Assembly (NCBI GenBank): GCA_017553575.1
Contig: JAFZKQ010000089.1
Span: 1 to 46,065 of the forward strand
From: Paludibacteraceae bacterium
GTDB lineage: Bacteria > Bacteroidota > Bacteroidia > Bacteroidales > Paludibacteraceae
DNA: 46,065 nt
Direction of reading: 5' to 3'
Position 1 is the first letter of the stretch, and each line of letters opens with the position of its first letter. The translations under genes were made by a program, and so were the position numbers. The notes under the pieces are model-generated. The model was not told the DNA's origin. It made no database searches and was given only the letters and a program-made list of their open reading frames with translations. This document shows, piece by piece, positions 35,202 through 44,519 of this stretch.

Positions 35202-38129
35202 ATGGAAAAACGAATACTCCATTTACGTCGACATATCATGTCAGGCGTAATCATGGCAGCTGCATTCCTATCTTCAACGACAGCAAGTGCAGTTGATCCA
35301 TGTTCAATGACAACATCCATGTCTGGGGGACAAAACGCATCCAACGGTAGACGTCCCATAGGAAATGGATTCGACCTTGAGATGTGGGCAGAAACCCAAC
35401 AGGGCTCCGCCTCCATGCAGTACGCAACAGCGGAAGGACAGTTCCAATTCAAAGCAAACTGGAACAATCCAAACGACTTGCTTTGCCGTATCGGTCTATA
35501 TTGGGGAAGCGGTCCAAAGCCAGACGAATTAGATGGCGATTTGCATTGTGAATACAACTACGACTTCACAGGAAATGGTGGTGGATACAACTACATTGGT
35601 GTCTATGGTTGGACAAAACCACCTCAAGAAGTGGAATACTACATCATTGAAAACACATTCTTCGGAAACACCAGAAAGCAAGAAGGTTTGTATTGGAATA
35701 CATCACAAAGAGGCTCATACGAATTAGACGGTGACACATATGACGTGTACACGGGCACCCGTACGGGTCCATCAGCTTCTGGCAACTCTACGTTTACACA
35801 ATGTTTCGCTGTCAGAAGGAATGCCCGCAAATGTGGACACGTATCCATTTCTGCCCACATGAGAGAATGGGTAAAGCACGGATGGGTAACGCTAGGTAAT
35901 CTATACGATTGTAAATTCCTCAGTGAGGTCGGTGGCGGTTCTGGTAGCTTCGACTTGAAGTATGGTAACGTTTGGATTGGCGACTCCGAGTATGTTGTTA
36001 CTCCACCAGAACCTACAGAACCAGAAGAGCCATACAAGGGTGTAATCAGCATCCCTGGTGTGATTGAGGCTGAGAACTACGATAAGGGTGGCAACAAATT
36101 CGGCTACTATGACACCGACGACAAAAACGAAGGTGGTGAATACCGTAACGATGGCGTTGACATTGAAAAAGGTGGTACAGGCTATGCAATCGGTCACACA
36201 ACAACAGACGAATGGTTGAAATACACAGTCAAAGTTGAAGAGAGTGGCAAGTACGATTTCTATGCCAACACAGCCAACGGTATCAACGATGTCGAAATTA
36301 TTGTTGAGTTAGACGACAAGTCATTGTGTACGCTAAAAGGCGATGGAAACGGCGGAAACGATTGGGATACATACAATATTATTTCCAAAAAATCCGTTTC
36401 TCTTACAGCAGGTGAACATACTCTGAAGATTAAATATGGTACCACCTATTGTAACATCGATTACCTTGAAATCGTCAAAGAGGGCGAAACACCAACTCAT
36501 GGCGGTGGCGATCAGCCTTGTACAGATTGTGATCAACCATGCACAGACTGTGGTACACAACCAGTTATCACTGGTGCATCTAGCTTCTTCGATGAAAATG
36601 GCGCATACTTCGGTCCTGATTGTGATGACACCAACTACAAGGGTGCATACTACACAGGTGACTATACGAGCCCATTCAAGACTTACCTAGGTAAGACTGA
36701 CGATGAAATCCAAGGAAAATTGGATCAGTTGTGGAAGCACTACTTCCAAGGAAGCAACTCTGTATACACAGACAAAGGTAACGGTGAGGCTTATATCCTT
36801 GATACTGGTAACAACGACGTACGTTCAGAGGGTATGTCTTATGGTATGATGATTTGTGTGCAAACCAACCACAAAGATGAGTTCAAGAAACTTTGGGCAT
36901 TTGCAAAGAACCACATGTGGCACAACCCTAGTTCAGGTGGTGACGGCTACTTCTCTTGGCAAGTAGGCACCGATGGTGGTGTAAAAGACCGTGGTTGTGC
37001 GCCTGATGGTGAAATGTATTTCATGATGTCTTTGTTGTTCGCAGCCAACCGTTGGAACGATGCCGGATACATGTCTGACGCTCAAGCTATCTTGAAGGCA
37101 TGTTGGAAGGGCAATGATCAATCTTTGTTCAATGAGCAACAAAAGGTGGTAACATTCCAACCATCATACGGAAACAAGGATTTCTCCGATCCTTCTTACG
37201 ACTTGCCTGCATTCGTTGACTTGTTCTCTCGTTGGTCAACTACTAACAACAACACATGGAAGCAAGCAGCTAAGGCTACTCGTGACCACTTGTACAAGTC
37301 TTCTAACTCTAAGTCTGGTTTGTTTACTGACTACAACAACTTCGACGGTACGCCTAAGTCAGTAGACTTCAACAGCAACTCTCACAAGTACATGTACGAT
37401 GCTATGCGTTGTGCGATGAACTTCGGTATGGACTACTACTTGTTCGGCGCAGATGCTAACAGACAAGAGGAGATGGCAAAGAGAATCATCGACTTCTTCG
37501 AGCAAGATAATTATCAACACGCTCGCTTCAACTGGGATGGTTCAAATCCTTCTGAGTCATACACCTTGGGTGAGACCGGTGCTAACGCAGTTGCTTGCTA
37601 CGCTTTGATTGGCAACAACAATTACCAAGATATCGTCAAGAAGAACTTCAAGAAAGCTTGGGATGCAAGCTTGATGACTGGTCAATGGCGCTACTATGAT
37701 GGTTTGGTTCACTACTTGGCAATGCTCCACTTGTGCGGAAGCTTCAAGATCTGGAAGCCACAACCAAACATCAAGGAGAAGACAGTTGAAGCTAGCGAGT
37801 ATTTGGGTGTAACTTATGATAAGGAGACAACAATCGACTCATTCGAAGATTGCCAATTGTACAAGGTGACAATCAAGCCTTCCATGAGCAATGTTGAGGA
37901 TTTGCAAGCAGAAGGCATCAGCCTCTATCCAAATCCTGCATCCAACAGCTTCTCTATCAACAGCAAGGAGGCTATTGAATCAATCAGCGTAATCAACATG
38001 ATGGGTCAAGTAGTTTATGCACAAGCAGGTGCTGACGAGATCCAAATCAACCTTGCTGCCGGAACTTACCTAGTGAAGGTAATCACAGCAAATGGTGAGG
38101 TTCAAGTTCTTAAATTGCAAGTTAAATAA
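35202..38129 (+). CDS. Multidomain xylanolytic enzyme: GH11 - CBM6 - GH8 - T9SS sorting domain
   Basis: 975 residues. Signal peptide 1-30 (HIMSGVIMAAAFLSSTTASA). GH11 endo-xylanase about 50-262: YNYIGVYGWTKPPQEVEYYIIEN with candidate nucleophile Glu145 in VEYY, YDVYTGTRTGPSASGNSTFTQCFAVR, and candidate acid/base Glu242. CBM6-type module about 281-427 (IEAENYD...NIDYLEIV). A short Cys/Pro linker repeats DQPCTDC twice (437-450). GH8 about 459-853: NDVRSEGMSYGMMI gives general acid Glu543, PDGEMYFMMSL follows, and Asp733 in YMYDAMR aligns with the general base of Bacillus halodurans Rex. The tail (about 905-975, SLYPNPASNSFSI...GTYLVKVITANGEVQVLKLQVK) is a type A T9SS signal. The Leu-His-Pro loop linked to Rex exo-activity is not evident near 787-792, so endo versus exo action of the GH8 part is open. 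Confidence 0.93.
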   Translation: MEKRILHLRRHIMSGVIMAAAFLSSTTASAVDPCSMTTSMSGGQNASNGRRPIGNGFDLEMWAETQQGSASMQYATAEGQFQFKANWNNPNDLLCRIGLYWGSGPKPDELDGDLHCEYNYDFTGNGGGYNYIGVYGWTKPPQEVEYYIIENTFFGNTRKQEGLYWNTSQRGSYELDGDTYDVYTGTRTGPSASGNSTFTQCFAVRRNARKCGHVSISAHMREWVKHGWVTLGNLYDCKFLSEVGGGSGSFDLKYGNVWIGDSEYVVTPPEPTEPEEPYKGVISIPGVIEAENYDKGGNKFGYYDTDDKNEGGEYRNDGVDIEKGGTGYAIGHTTTDEWLKYTVKVEESGKYDFYANTANGINDVEIIVELDDKSLCTLKGDGNGGNDWDTYNIISKKSVSLTAGEHTLKIKYGTTYCNIDYLEIVKEGETPTHGGGDQPCTDCDQPCTDCGTQPVITGASSFFDENGAYFGPDCDDTNYKGAYYTGDYTSPFKTYLGKTDDEIQGKLDQLWKHYFQGSNSVYTDKGNGEAYILDTGNNDVRSEGMSYGMMICVQTNHKDEFKKLWAFAKNHMWHNPSSGGDGYFSWQVGTDGGVKDRGCAPDGEMYFMMSLLFAANRWNDAGYMSDAQAILKACWKGNDQSLFNEQQKVVTFQPSYGNKDFSDPSYDLPAFVDLFSRWSTTNNNTWKQAAKATRDHLYKSSNSKSGLFTDYNNFDGTPKSVDFNSNSHKYMYDAMRCAMNFGMDYYLFGADANRQEEMAKRIIDFFEQDNYQHARFNWDGSNPSESYTLGETGANAVACYALIGNNNYQDIVKKNFKKAWDASLMTGQWRYYDGLVHYLAMLHLCGSFKIWKPQPNIKEKTVEASEYLGVTYDKETTIDSFEDCQLYKVTIKPSMSNVEDLQAEGISLYPNPASNSFSINSKEAIESISVINMMGQVVYAQAGADEIQINLAAGTYLVKVITANGEVQVLKLQVK

Positions 38130-38149
38130 ACATTGTAATTAGCATACTG

Positions 38150-38181
38150 AAAAGGCGACTCTGCAAAGGGTCGCCTTTTTT
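38150..38181 (+). terminator. Intrinsic terminator of the xylanase gene
   Basis: Perfect 10-bp arms AAAAGGCGAC (38150-38159) and GTCGCCTTTT (38170-38179) followed by further T, 21 nt after the stop. Confidence 0.85.
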
Positions 38182-38224
38182 ATGAAGAAGAGTCTCCGAA
38201 CTTTTAACTCTTATTATTTCTTAC

Positions 38225-38232
38225 TATATTTG
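38225..38232 (+). promoter_or_regulatory. -7 promoter box for the HU-like gene
   Basis: TATATTTG fits TAnnTTTG and lies 31 nt before the ATG at 38264; no TTTG at the -33 distance. Confidence 0.5.
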
Positions 38233-38263
38233 CATAGTAGCATAAAACAAAACGAATAAAATC

Positions 38264-38527
38264 ATGACAAAAGAAGGTTTAATAAACGCTGTCATTTCCA
38301 AGACAGGACTAAGTGCAGTTGACAGTAAAAAAGCTTTGCAAGCTGTGATAGAGACCATTTCGGACGAATTGAAAAGAGGTGGCAATGTTCAACTCATCGG
38401 ATTTGGCACATTCAGCGTCGACGAACGTGCAGCAAGGGAAGGTCGCAACCCTGCCACGGGTGAGAAAATGCAAATTCCCGCAAAAAAGGTGGCAAAATGG
38501 AAACCATCAAAAGGTTTGATCGACTAA
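38264..38527 (+). CDS. HU-family DNA-binding protein
   Basis: 87 residues. It has the HU/IHF fold: KEGLINAVISKTGLSAVDSKKALQAVIETISDELKRGGNVQLIGFGTFSV, then the arm ERAAREGRNPATGEKMQIPAKKVAKWKPSKGL, with the conserved GRNPxTGE tip that intercalates in bent DNA. Abundant nucleoid protein, acting as a dimer. Monocistronic, between two terminators, with its own promoter box. Confidence 0.96.
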   Translation: MTKEGLINAVISKTGLSAVDSKKALQAVIETISDELKRGGNVQLIGFGTFSVDERAAREGRNPATGEKMQIPAKKVAKWKPSKGLID

Positions 38528-38550
38528 GCACAAGTCATCATAAAACACAA

Positions 38551-38576
38551 AAAAGGAGGTCTCACGGCCTCCTTTT
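38551..38576. terminator. Bidirectional terminator between the HU-like gene and tsaB
   Basis: Perfect arms AAAAGGAGG (38551-38559) and CCTCCTTTT (38568-38576) with A-rich and T-rich flanks on both sides. It lies between convergent genes and can serve both. Confidence 0.75.
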
Positions 38577-38598
38577 CTATTTTATCGAGAATTAAAAA

Positions 38599-39291
38599 TC
38601 AATTACCAAACACCTTATTCTTCGCTACCGTAGCCACGAACTCCTTCAGATAGAAGGGCTCAAAATAGGCCACATCCTGGAATTTCTTTTGGTCATAAGC
38701 GGCATGGGACAACTCGACCATATCAATTGCCAAAGGAACAACATTTTCCACAAACGTGAAATTGCCCCGATGGAGAGCCGTCTTACATTTTGCCGCACCA
38801 TTACCGAAGAACAAGACCTCATTCTGAATATCCAAATAGGAGTTCTCATCAATGATATCGGCGCTCGTCTCTCTCTTTTGGCTAAGTGTTTTATCGTAAA
38901 AGGCCGTATAGACCTCCATCCGACGGGCATCGATCATAGGGCAAAGCCAAACCTTCTCCCCTACCTCTTGGCTCTTCAAGACATGGTTGGTCATCACCTC
39001 CAACGTATTTACCGAAATCAAAGGGACATTCAAGCCGTAGCACAAGCCCTTAGCTGTGGAGACGCCAATTCGAAGACCCGTATAGGAACCTGGCCCGCAA
39101 CTGACAGCCACGCCGTCTATCTTCACGCCCGCCTCCTTGACGAAGGCCATCATCTCCTCAATGAATTTTGCCAATAAAACAGAATGGGACATTCCTTCGT
39201 AATTCTCCTTATGCCAAATCACCTTCCCGTCGGAAGACAAAGCCACAGAGCAAATTTCCGTGGATGTCTCTATATTTATCAATGTCGCCAT
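38599..39291 (-). CDS. tsaB: tRNA threonylcarbamoyladenosine biosynthesis protein TsaB
   Basis: 230 residues from the ATG at 39291; the longer frame starts inside a TAATTTTG promoter box, which rules it out. TsaB belongs to the ASKHA fold: TLINIETSTEICSVAL, the VSCGPGSYTGLRIGVSTAKGLCYGL signature and PMIDARRMEVYTAFYD. It supports TsaD in making t6A37 on ANN-decoding tRNAs and has no catalytic role of its own. Essential core gene; transcribed alone here, convergent with the HU-like gene. Confidence 0.94.
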   Translation of the reverse strand: MATLINIETSTEICSVALSSDGKVIWHKENYEGMSHSVLLAKFIEEMMAFVKEAGVKIDGVAVSCGPGSYTGLRIGVSTAKGLCYGLNVPLISVNTLEVMTNHVLKSQEVGEKVWLCPMIDARRMEVYTAFYDKTLSQKRETSADIIDENSYLDIQNEVLFFGNGAAKCKTALHRGNFTFVENVVPLAIDMVELSHAAYDQKKFQDVAYFEPFYLKEFVATVAKNKVFGN

Positions 39292-39315
39292 ATTTTCTTG
39301 CCAATTAAAACACCA

Positions 39316-39323
39316 CAAAATTA
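39316..39323 (-). promoter_or_regulatory. -7 promoter box for tsaB
   Basis: TAATTTTG on the minus strand, 25 nt before the ATG at 39291. The 279-nt tsaB-yicC gap also has a hairpin GGTGGATC/GATTCACC at 39390-39410 and a possible rightward box TAATTTTG at 39368-39375. Confidence 0.45.
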
Positions 39324-39570
39324 CATTAAATTCAGACGATTTATATTAAAAAGATGAAATTTAAAGTTAATTTTGTAAGGTAGAATGACGGTGGATCCAG
39401 CAGATTCACCATTTTAGAATAACAAACGAAGGTGATTGGATCATAAAACGCCCTGACGCCTACCATCTGTTTCGTTATCTTATTGGTAATCAATACATCC
39501 AATATCTTTCGAATTCAGGCAACGGCTTCATACGATTTTATGGTTTCATCCCCCAAAAGATGAAAAGAGT

Positions 39571-40443
39571 ATGGTATTGTCAATGACCGGTTTCGGTAAA
39601 GCTACATGCGAGGTATCGAACAAGAAGATTACTGTAGAAATTAAATCTCTCAACAGCAAACAATTAGATTTGTCAACTCGCATACCTAACATATACAAAG
39701 AGAAGGAAATTGAGTTGAGAAACATCATTTCCCAAAAGTTGGAGCGAGGAAAAGTGGATATGTGCATATTCGTTGAGTATGTCGGAAAAGAGACCACCGC
39801 TCAGCTCAACCTTCCGATTCTTGAAGGTTACTACACCCAAATAAAAGAGGCTTCTCAAAAGTTGGGTATTCCCCTACCCGCTGATTGGTTCCAAACCTTG
39901 CTCCGCATGCCGGACGTGCTGAAAAGCGAAATCCAAGAGTTGGATGAGACGGAATGGGATGCTGTAAAAAGTACGTTCTTGAAGGCCGTTGATGCATTGA
40001 TCTCTTTCCGTGAGAAAGAGGGTCAATCCCTTAAGAATGTGTTCGACAGCAAATTGGCCAACATCCGCACGTTGCTTTCTACGATCGATCCTTACGAAAA
40101 GGAGCGCATCGAGAGAATCAAGAACCACATCAAGGAGAACCTTTCCAACCTCCAAGACATCAACTACGACAAGAATCGTTTTGAGCAGGAACTCATATAC
40201 TACATCGAAAAGTTGGATGTCAACGAGGAGAAGAACCGCTTGGCTCAACACCTACTCTACTTCGACGAGACGATGAAGGCTGAAGGCTCGTCAGGCAAGA
40301 AATTGGGCTTTATCGCACAAGAGATTGGAAGGGAAATCAACACGTTGGGATCTAAATCCAACCACTCGGAGATGCAGAAGATCGTTGTCAAGATGAAGGA
40401 CGAGTTGGAACAAATCAAGGAACAAGTTTTGAACGTCCTCTAA
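39571..40443 (+). CDS. yicC: YicC-family endoribonuclease
   Basis: 290 residues, normal for YicC. N-terminus SMTGFGKATCEVSNKKITVEIKSLNSKQLDLSTRIP and the C-terminal block DETMKAEGSSGKKLGFIAQEIGREINTLGSKSNHSEMQKIVVKMKDELEQIKEQVLNVL are highly characteristic of the family. YicC proteins are now known as ring-shaped endoribonucleases acting on small RNAs in some bacteria. It lies just upstream of gmk on the same strand (54 nt to its ATG), a common pairing. Confidence 0.95.
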   Translation: MVLSMTGFGKATCEVSNKKITVEIKSLNSKQLDLSTRIPNIYKEKEIELRNIISQKLERGKVDMCIFVEYVGKETTAQLNLPILEGYYTQIKEASQKLGIPLPADWFQTLLRMPDVLKSEIQELDETEWDAVKSTFLKAVDALISFREKEGQSLKNVFDSKLANIRTLLSTIDPYEKERIERIKNHIKENLSNLQDINYDKNRFEQELIYYIEKLDVNEEKNRLAQHLLYFDETMKAEGSSGKKLGFIAQEIGREINTLGSKSNHSEMQKIVVKMKDELEQIKEQVLNVL

Positions 40444-40497
40444 TCGAGAAAGGTTCTTAAAACATTGGAATTATCATTCACCCTAAATTTGGAACAA

Positions 40498-41076
40498 ATG
40501 CTGAAACCTAAAGGTAAACTAATCATATTTTCAGCCCCATCGGGTTCTGGAAAGTCCACGCTCATCAATCATTTGATGTCCGTGAGCAACAAGTTCGAGT
40601 TTTCCATCTCCGCAACCAGCCGTGCGCCTCGTGGCACAGAGCAAAACGGGAAGGAGTACTATTTCCTAACGCCAGACGAGTTCCGTGCGAAAATCGCCAA
40701 CCATGAGTTTTTGGAATGGGAAGAGGTCTATCCCGACAAATTCTACGGCACCCTCATCAGCGAGGTCGAGCGCATCAACAAAGCAGGCAAGGTGGTCATT
40801 TTCGACGTAGACGTCAAGGGCGGCAGAAACATCAAACGTTTCTACAAGAAGCACGCTTTGTCAGTCTTCATCAAACCACCAAGCATACAGGAGTTGAAAC
40901 GCAGATTGGTCAATCGTGGCACAGATGCTCCAGAGGTAATCAAGAAACGAATCGAGAGAGCCAGCATGGAACTGACCTACGCCAAGAAATTCGACAAGGT
41001 TGTCGTTAACGATGATTTGGAGACCGCAAAGAAAGAGATTGTAAAGGTCGTATCTGATTTTGTCGGGGAAATATAA
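40498..41076 (+). CDS. gmk: Guanylate kinase
   Basis: 192 residues from the ATG at 40498; an upstream TTG at 40465 would add an unneeded 11 residues. P-loop FSAPSGSGKSTL, then SISATSRAPRGTEQNGKEYYFLTPDEF (GMP-binding region), GTLISEV and VIFDVDVKGGRNIKRFY. It phosphorylates GMP to GDP with ATP. Between yicC and nadD in one rightward run. Confidence 0.97.
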   Translation: MLKPKGKLIIFSAPSGSGKSTLINHLMSVSNKFEFSISATSRAPRGTEQNGKEYYFLTPDEFRAKIANHEFLEWEEVYPDKFYGTLISEVERINKAGKVVIFDVDVKGGRNIKRFYKKHALSVFIKPPSIQELKRRLVNRGTDAPEVIKKRIERASMELTYAKKFDKVVVNDDLETAKKEIVKVVSDFVGEI

Positions 41077-41250
41077 TTTGCGCCATCCATAGAGGCGTTG
41101 TTCACATCGTCTCTACCGCACAACAATTCCCCCAATCATAAACAACCTCAAAATTTAGGGAAGAGCGCCTGCGAAAACAGGCCTCTTTCTTTTTCACACA
41201 AGAAACCAAATTCTATCACCACCCCTTCTCGGGACAAAACAGCAAAAGAG

Positions 41251-41835
41251 ATGGAAAAGAGACGTGTCGCCCTATTTTTCGGATCATTCAACCCTATTCA
41301 TATCGGTCACTTGGCATTGGCCAACTACATTGCAGAGTTCACCCCTGTGGATGAAGTTCGGTTCGTCGTATCGCCCCAAAACCCATTCAAGCAGAACAGC
41401 GACTTGTTGGATGACAAGATCCGGTTGGAGATGGTGGCTGCAGCAATTGCCGACTATGCCAAATTTTCCGTCACAGACATCGAGTTCTCCATGCCCAAGC
41501 CTTCCTATACGTGTGAAACGCTAAAACTCCTTTCCGAACAAAATCCAGACACCGATTTTATTCTTGTCATGGGAGCCGACAATATTGAGACATTCGGGAA
41601 GTGGAAAAATTTCCAATGGATATTGGATCACTATGCCTTGATGGTCTATCCAAGACCTGGCTACTCGACTGATCATCCTGCCGAATGGAAGAACGTGACG
41701 ATCATCGAAGCTCCTATTTTTGAGATATCCTCCACCCTAATCAGAAATGCCTTAAAAGAAGGGAAGGACGTGCGCTATTTCCTCCATCACAACGTAATGA
41801 AAAGGATTGAAGAGGGGAACCTGTACAAAGGATAA
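41251..41835 (+). CDS. nadD: Nicotinate-nucleotide adenylyltransferase
   Basis: 194 residues from the ATG at 41251; the open frame extends upstream to a TTG at 41098 but that stretch is unlike the family. Motifs: FFGSFNPIHIGHLALAN with the HxGH of nucleotidyl-transferases, MGADNIETFGKWKNFQWIL, and ISSTLIRNALKEGKDVRYFL near the C-terminus. It makes NaAD from nicotinate mononucleotide and ATP in NAD synthesis. It follows gmk by 174 nt. Confidence 0.96.
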   Translation: MEKRRVALFFGSFNPIHIGHLALANYIAEFTPVDEVRFVVSPQNPFKQNSDLLDDKIRLEMVAAAIADYAKFSVTDIEFSMPKPSYTCETLKLLSEQNPDTDFILVMGADNIETFGKWKNFQWILDHYALMVYPRPGYSTDHPAEWKNVTIIEAPIFEISSTLIRNALKEGKDVRYFLHHNVMKRIEEGNLYKG

Positions 41836-41886
41836 CTATAAGATTTGGGAACAAAGCGCCCCAAACGTTCTCATAAGTCCATCATT

Positions 41887-42669
41887 TTAAATCAAATCCA
41901 AGCAATAGGCCTCGTTTCTAGGCAAAGCCACCACCTTCGTTTTCGTTTTAAGCTGCGAAGAGACGGTTTCTACAGCCAGATTGGGATGGTTGTTCTCTTT
42001 GCTCAGATGGCAAAGACAGACCTGTTTCAACTTGTCCGTTGCAGATTCAGAAAGGAGTTGGGCTGCATCAGCATTGCTCAAATGTCCGTTAGACCCTAAA
42101 ATCCGCCGTTTTAAGACTTCCGGATAGGAACCATTCGTCAGCATATCCTCATCATAATTGGACTCCAAAATCAAATAGTCGGAGTTGGCGATATAGGCTC
42201 TCAGTTCACTCGTGGCATTGCCCAAATCGGTCGCAATCGTCAGTGTTTTATCCCCCACTTCAATCACATAGCCCGAATTATCTTTGGCATCATGAGGCAA
42301 CGGGAAAGAGGTAATTTTCATCTCTTTTATCTCAAAAGGGACACCGTTTTCAATCACACGCATATTCGCTGGCGAGAGTTTTTCCGTCACCTTTTTATTG
42401 AAGGATATCCCCAAATGGACTTTCTCGGTAGAATAGATGGGCAGGTGGTAAACCTCCCCCAATACAGCAACCGACTTCACGTGGTCATAGTGGTCATGCG
42501 TGACCAACACGGCAAGGATACGGCTCATATCGATACCATATTCCTTTAATCTCTTTTTGATCGTACGGGAGCCAATACCCGCATCAATCAAGATACCATA
42601 CTCGGGAGTACCAACAAAGTAGCAATTACCGCTACTGCCACTGGCCAAACTTATCAATCTAACACTCAT
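41887..42669 (-). CDS. Metallo-beta-lactamase-fold hydrolase, YycJ/WalJ type
   Basis: 260 residues from the ATG at 42669; a full promoter at 42690-42721 excludes the longer frame to 42771. It starts RLISLASGSSGNCYFVG, typical of YycJ-like exonuclease relatives, and has the metal motif THDHYDH, then GYVIEVGDKTLTIATDLGNA and SNYDEDMLTNGSYPEVLKRRILGSNGHLSN with the further ligands. YycJ proteins are 5'-exonucleases implicated in mismatch repair and division-related processes in Firmicutes. Convergent with nadD. Confidence 0.88.
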   Translation of the reverse strand: MSVRLISLASGSSGNCYFVGTPEYGILIDAGIGSRTIKKRLKEYGIDMSRILAVLVTHDHYDHVKSVAVLGEVYHLPIYSTEKVHLGISFNKKVTEKLSPANMRVIENGVPFEIKEMKITSFPLPHDAKDNSGYVIEVGDKTLTIATDLGNATSELRAYIANSDYLILESNYDEDMLTNGSYPEVLKRRILGSNGHLSNADAAQLLSESATDKLKQVCLCHLSKENNHPNLAVETVSSQLKTKTKVVALPRNEAYCLDLI

Positions 42670-42689
42670 AAACCACTTATCTTCTTCTA

Positions 42690-42721
42690 CAAAGATACGT
42701 TCAATTCGGATAAAGGGCAAA
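42690..42721 (-). promoter_or_regulatory. Promoter of the metallo-hydrolase gene
   Basis: Minus strand: TTTG (42718-42721), a 20-nt spacer, TATCTTTG (42690-42697), then 20 nt to the ATG. Both boxes match the Bacteroidota consensus. Confidence 0.75.
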
Positions 42722-42750
42722 ACGAGCCACGGCAAAAATGAGGTCAGACA

Positions 42751-42786
42751 TAAAAAAGGCGGGCTCCCCATCGGAAAGCCCGCCTT
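42751..42786 (-). terminator. Intrinsic terminator of the cysteine protease gene
   Basis: Minus strand: AAGGCGGGCT pairs perfectly with AGCCCGCCTT, followed by TTTTTT; 20 nt after the protease stop. Confidence 0.85.
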
Positions 42787-42805
42787 ACTATCTTTAAGAT
42801 TTAAC

Positions 42806-44455
42806 TTACTTTACGCTCTTAGCAACCTTTGTGCTTCTCAAGCCGCTTTCTGGTTGAATCAACTTCTTCAACTTTCCGCTATTGTTGTGCTTAATCAGCA
42901 TGCTGTTCAATGCAACGCCAGTATACGTATTCCAGTTCTTCTCAGAAACCAATGTTCTAACATCGGTCAACTTAGAAGGCATATTGACGATCTTGCCATC
43001 CACGATAGTCAAAGGCTCTTCGCCTGCACTGACAAAGCTGTAGTTGTTGTCCAAATCGGTATCCTTGTAGTCGCCGAATGAGTTAACCATCAATACCATG
43101 TAGTACTTTCCGTTCAATGGATTTCCATCAGCATCGTTAGGCAACTTATAGTTGAACTTCAATACACTTCCGCCCAATGCCTCTGCCACACTGCTACCAG
43201 GAGCAAGCGTAACGTTTGTTATTGTGCTAGCTGATTTGAACGCAGCCACACCCTCTTCGTTTTGAGCAATCTTGCCATTAGCCACTTCCGTACCATAGTA
43301 GTCGTGCATCAAGACATAGTGCTCGTTAATTCTCTTTTGCTTGTAGAGCATATAAACCACACTCCACTTCTTTGAAGCAGGAAGCGTTGAAGTACCCTCA
43401 TTGAGGATGTTGTATTCCAACGTACGAGTTCCGTCTGCATTTTCGTAGTCTGCTACGATATGGGCAGCGAGGTCTGCTTGATAAGAAGAACGCAAAGAAG
43501 ACTCCAACTTTTCTGGTGAAGCCAAAGATTGGCTAGGGTTACAAGCTACCCAACCACCGAAACAGAATTGGTTGATAAAGTGGCTATAACCTACCCAAAT
43601 AGAACCATCATCACCCCATGAAGTATCCCAAGAGTTACGGATACGGAAAGCTTGCTTACTATCACTGTAACCAACAACAACCAATGCATGATATGCGTGT
43701 TGACCTTGATATCCCTTCGTATCTGAAGTAATGACAGACGAGCTGTTCCACTTCATGAAGTTCTCACCCAACTCAGCACCGATCAAAACAGGATAACCTT
43801 GATTCAACCAATACTTAAAGTTGGAAACGGTCATACCGTAGGCCTTGCCACCACCCATTTCTGAATTATAGGCAATCACCTTATATTCGCCCAACTTGTT
43901 AGAAGAGTTACCTGTACCAGTAACATTGTCACATTTCATTGACTTGCCCGTGAAAGGTACAGAACTCATGCTTGCCACACCATTCTTCTTGATGGCATCC
44001 ATAGCAGGCTCGAAATTGGAACCATTACAACCTGAGTTCTTACTGTTCCTATCAATCAAATGCCACAAGTCGATTGGACTCGTTTGGTTGGAAGCAGAAG
44101 CCAATTGAGAAGAAGACCAGTTGTTTTGCTTAGCATTCAAAGAGGTCTTCATTGCATAACCCGTTGCCCAAGCCACGCAAGTACCATATTGACCTTGATC
44201 TCCGATTGGTGGGAAATACCTAGACAAATCCACGCTCTCGCTCAAAGGTCCATCCGTATCTTCATCATACTCATCTGCAGTTTCTTGGTTGTCTACATTT
44301 TCATTTGTATAATCCCAACCAAGCATACTCATGAGAAATTCGATTAGCGCATCCCAATCTATATTACCATCCTCATCACAACTCGTCATAGAAGGAGTCA
44401 AGATGCCGAATGCCATTATCGGGATAATCAGCTTTGTTCTAAAACATTTTAACAT
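42806..44455 (-). CDS. C1-family (papain-like) cysteine protease lipoprotein
   Basis: 549 residues. Lipoprotein signal: a hydrophobic stretch ending PSMTSC with Cys26 as the probable lipid site, then an acidic linker (52-72). The papain-like domain covers about 75-310: GDQGQYGTCVAWA with oxyanion Gln87 and nucleophile Cys93, AYHALVVVGY with His256, and IRNSWDTSWGDDGSIWVGY with Asn274. About 240 further residues of probable beta-sandwich follow. The usual C1 pro-peptide is missing or very short. Related Bacteroidota proteases include surface and toxin-processing enzymes; the substrate here is unknown. No T9SS tail, so it likely sits in the outer membrane or periplasm. Confidence 0.9.
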   Translation of the reverse strand: MLKCFRTKLIIPIMAFGILTPSMTSCDEDGNIDWDALIEFLMSMLGWDYTNENVDNQETADEYDEDTDGPLSESVDLSRYFPPIGDQGQYGTCVAWATGYAMKTSLNAKQNNWSSSQLASASNQTSPIDLWHLIDRNSKNSGCNGSNFEPAMDAIKKNGVASMSSVPFTGKSMKCDNVTGTGNSSNKLGEYKVIAYNSEMGGGKAYGMTVSNFKYWLNQGYPVLIGAELGENFMKWNSSSVITSDTKGYQGQHAYHALVVVGYSDSKQAFRIRNSWDTSWGDDGSIWVGYSHFINQFCFGGWVACNPSQSLASPEKLESSLRSSYQADLAAHIVADYENADGTRTLEYNILNEGTSTLPASKKWSVVYMLYKQKRINEHYVLMHDYYGTEVANGKIAQNEEGVAAFKSASTITNVTLAPGSSVAEALGGSVLKFNYKLPNDADGNPLNGKYYMVLMVNSFGDYKDTDLDNNYSFVSAGEEPLTIVDGKIVNMPSKLTDVRTLVSEKNWNTYTGVALNSMLIKHNNSGKLKKLIQPESGLRSTKVAKSVK

Positions 44456-44519
44456 TGCAAAAAAATTTAGTTTCTATCATTTGTTATCTAACACTCTATG
44501 TAGGTCTCCAAAGAGACAA

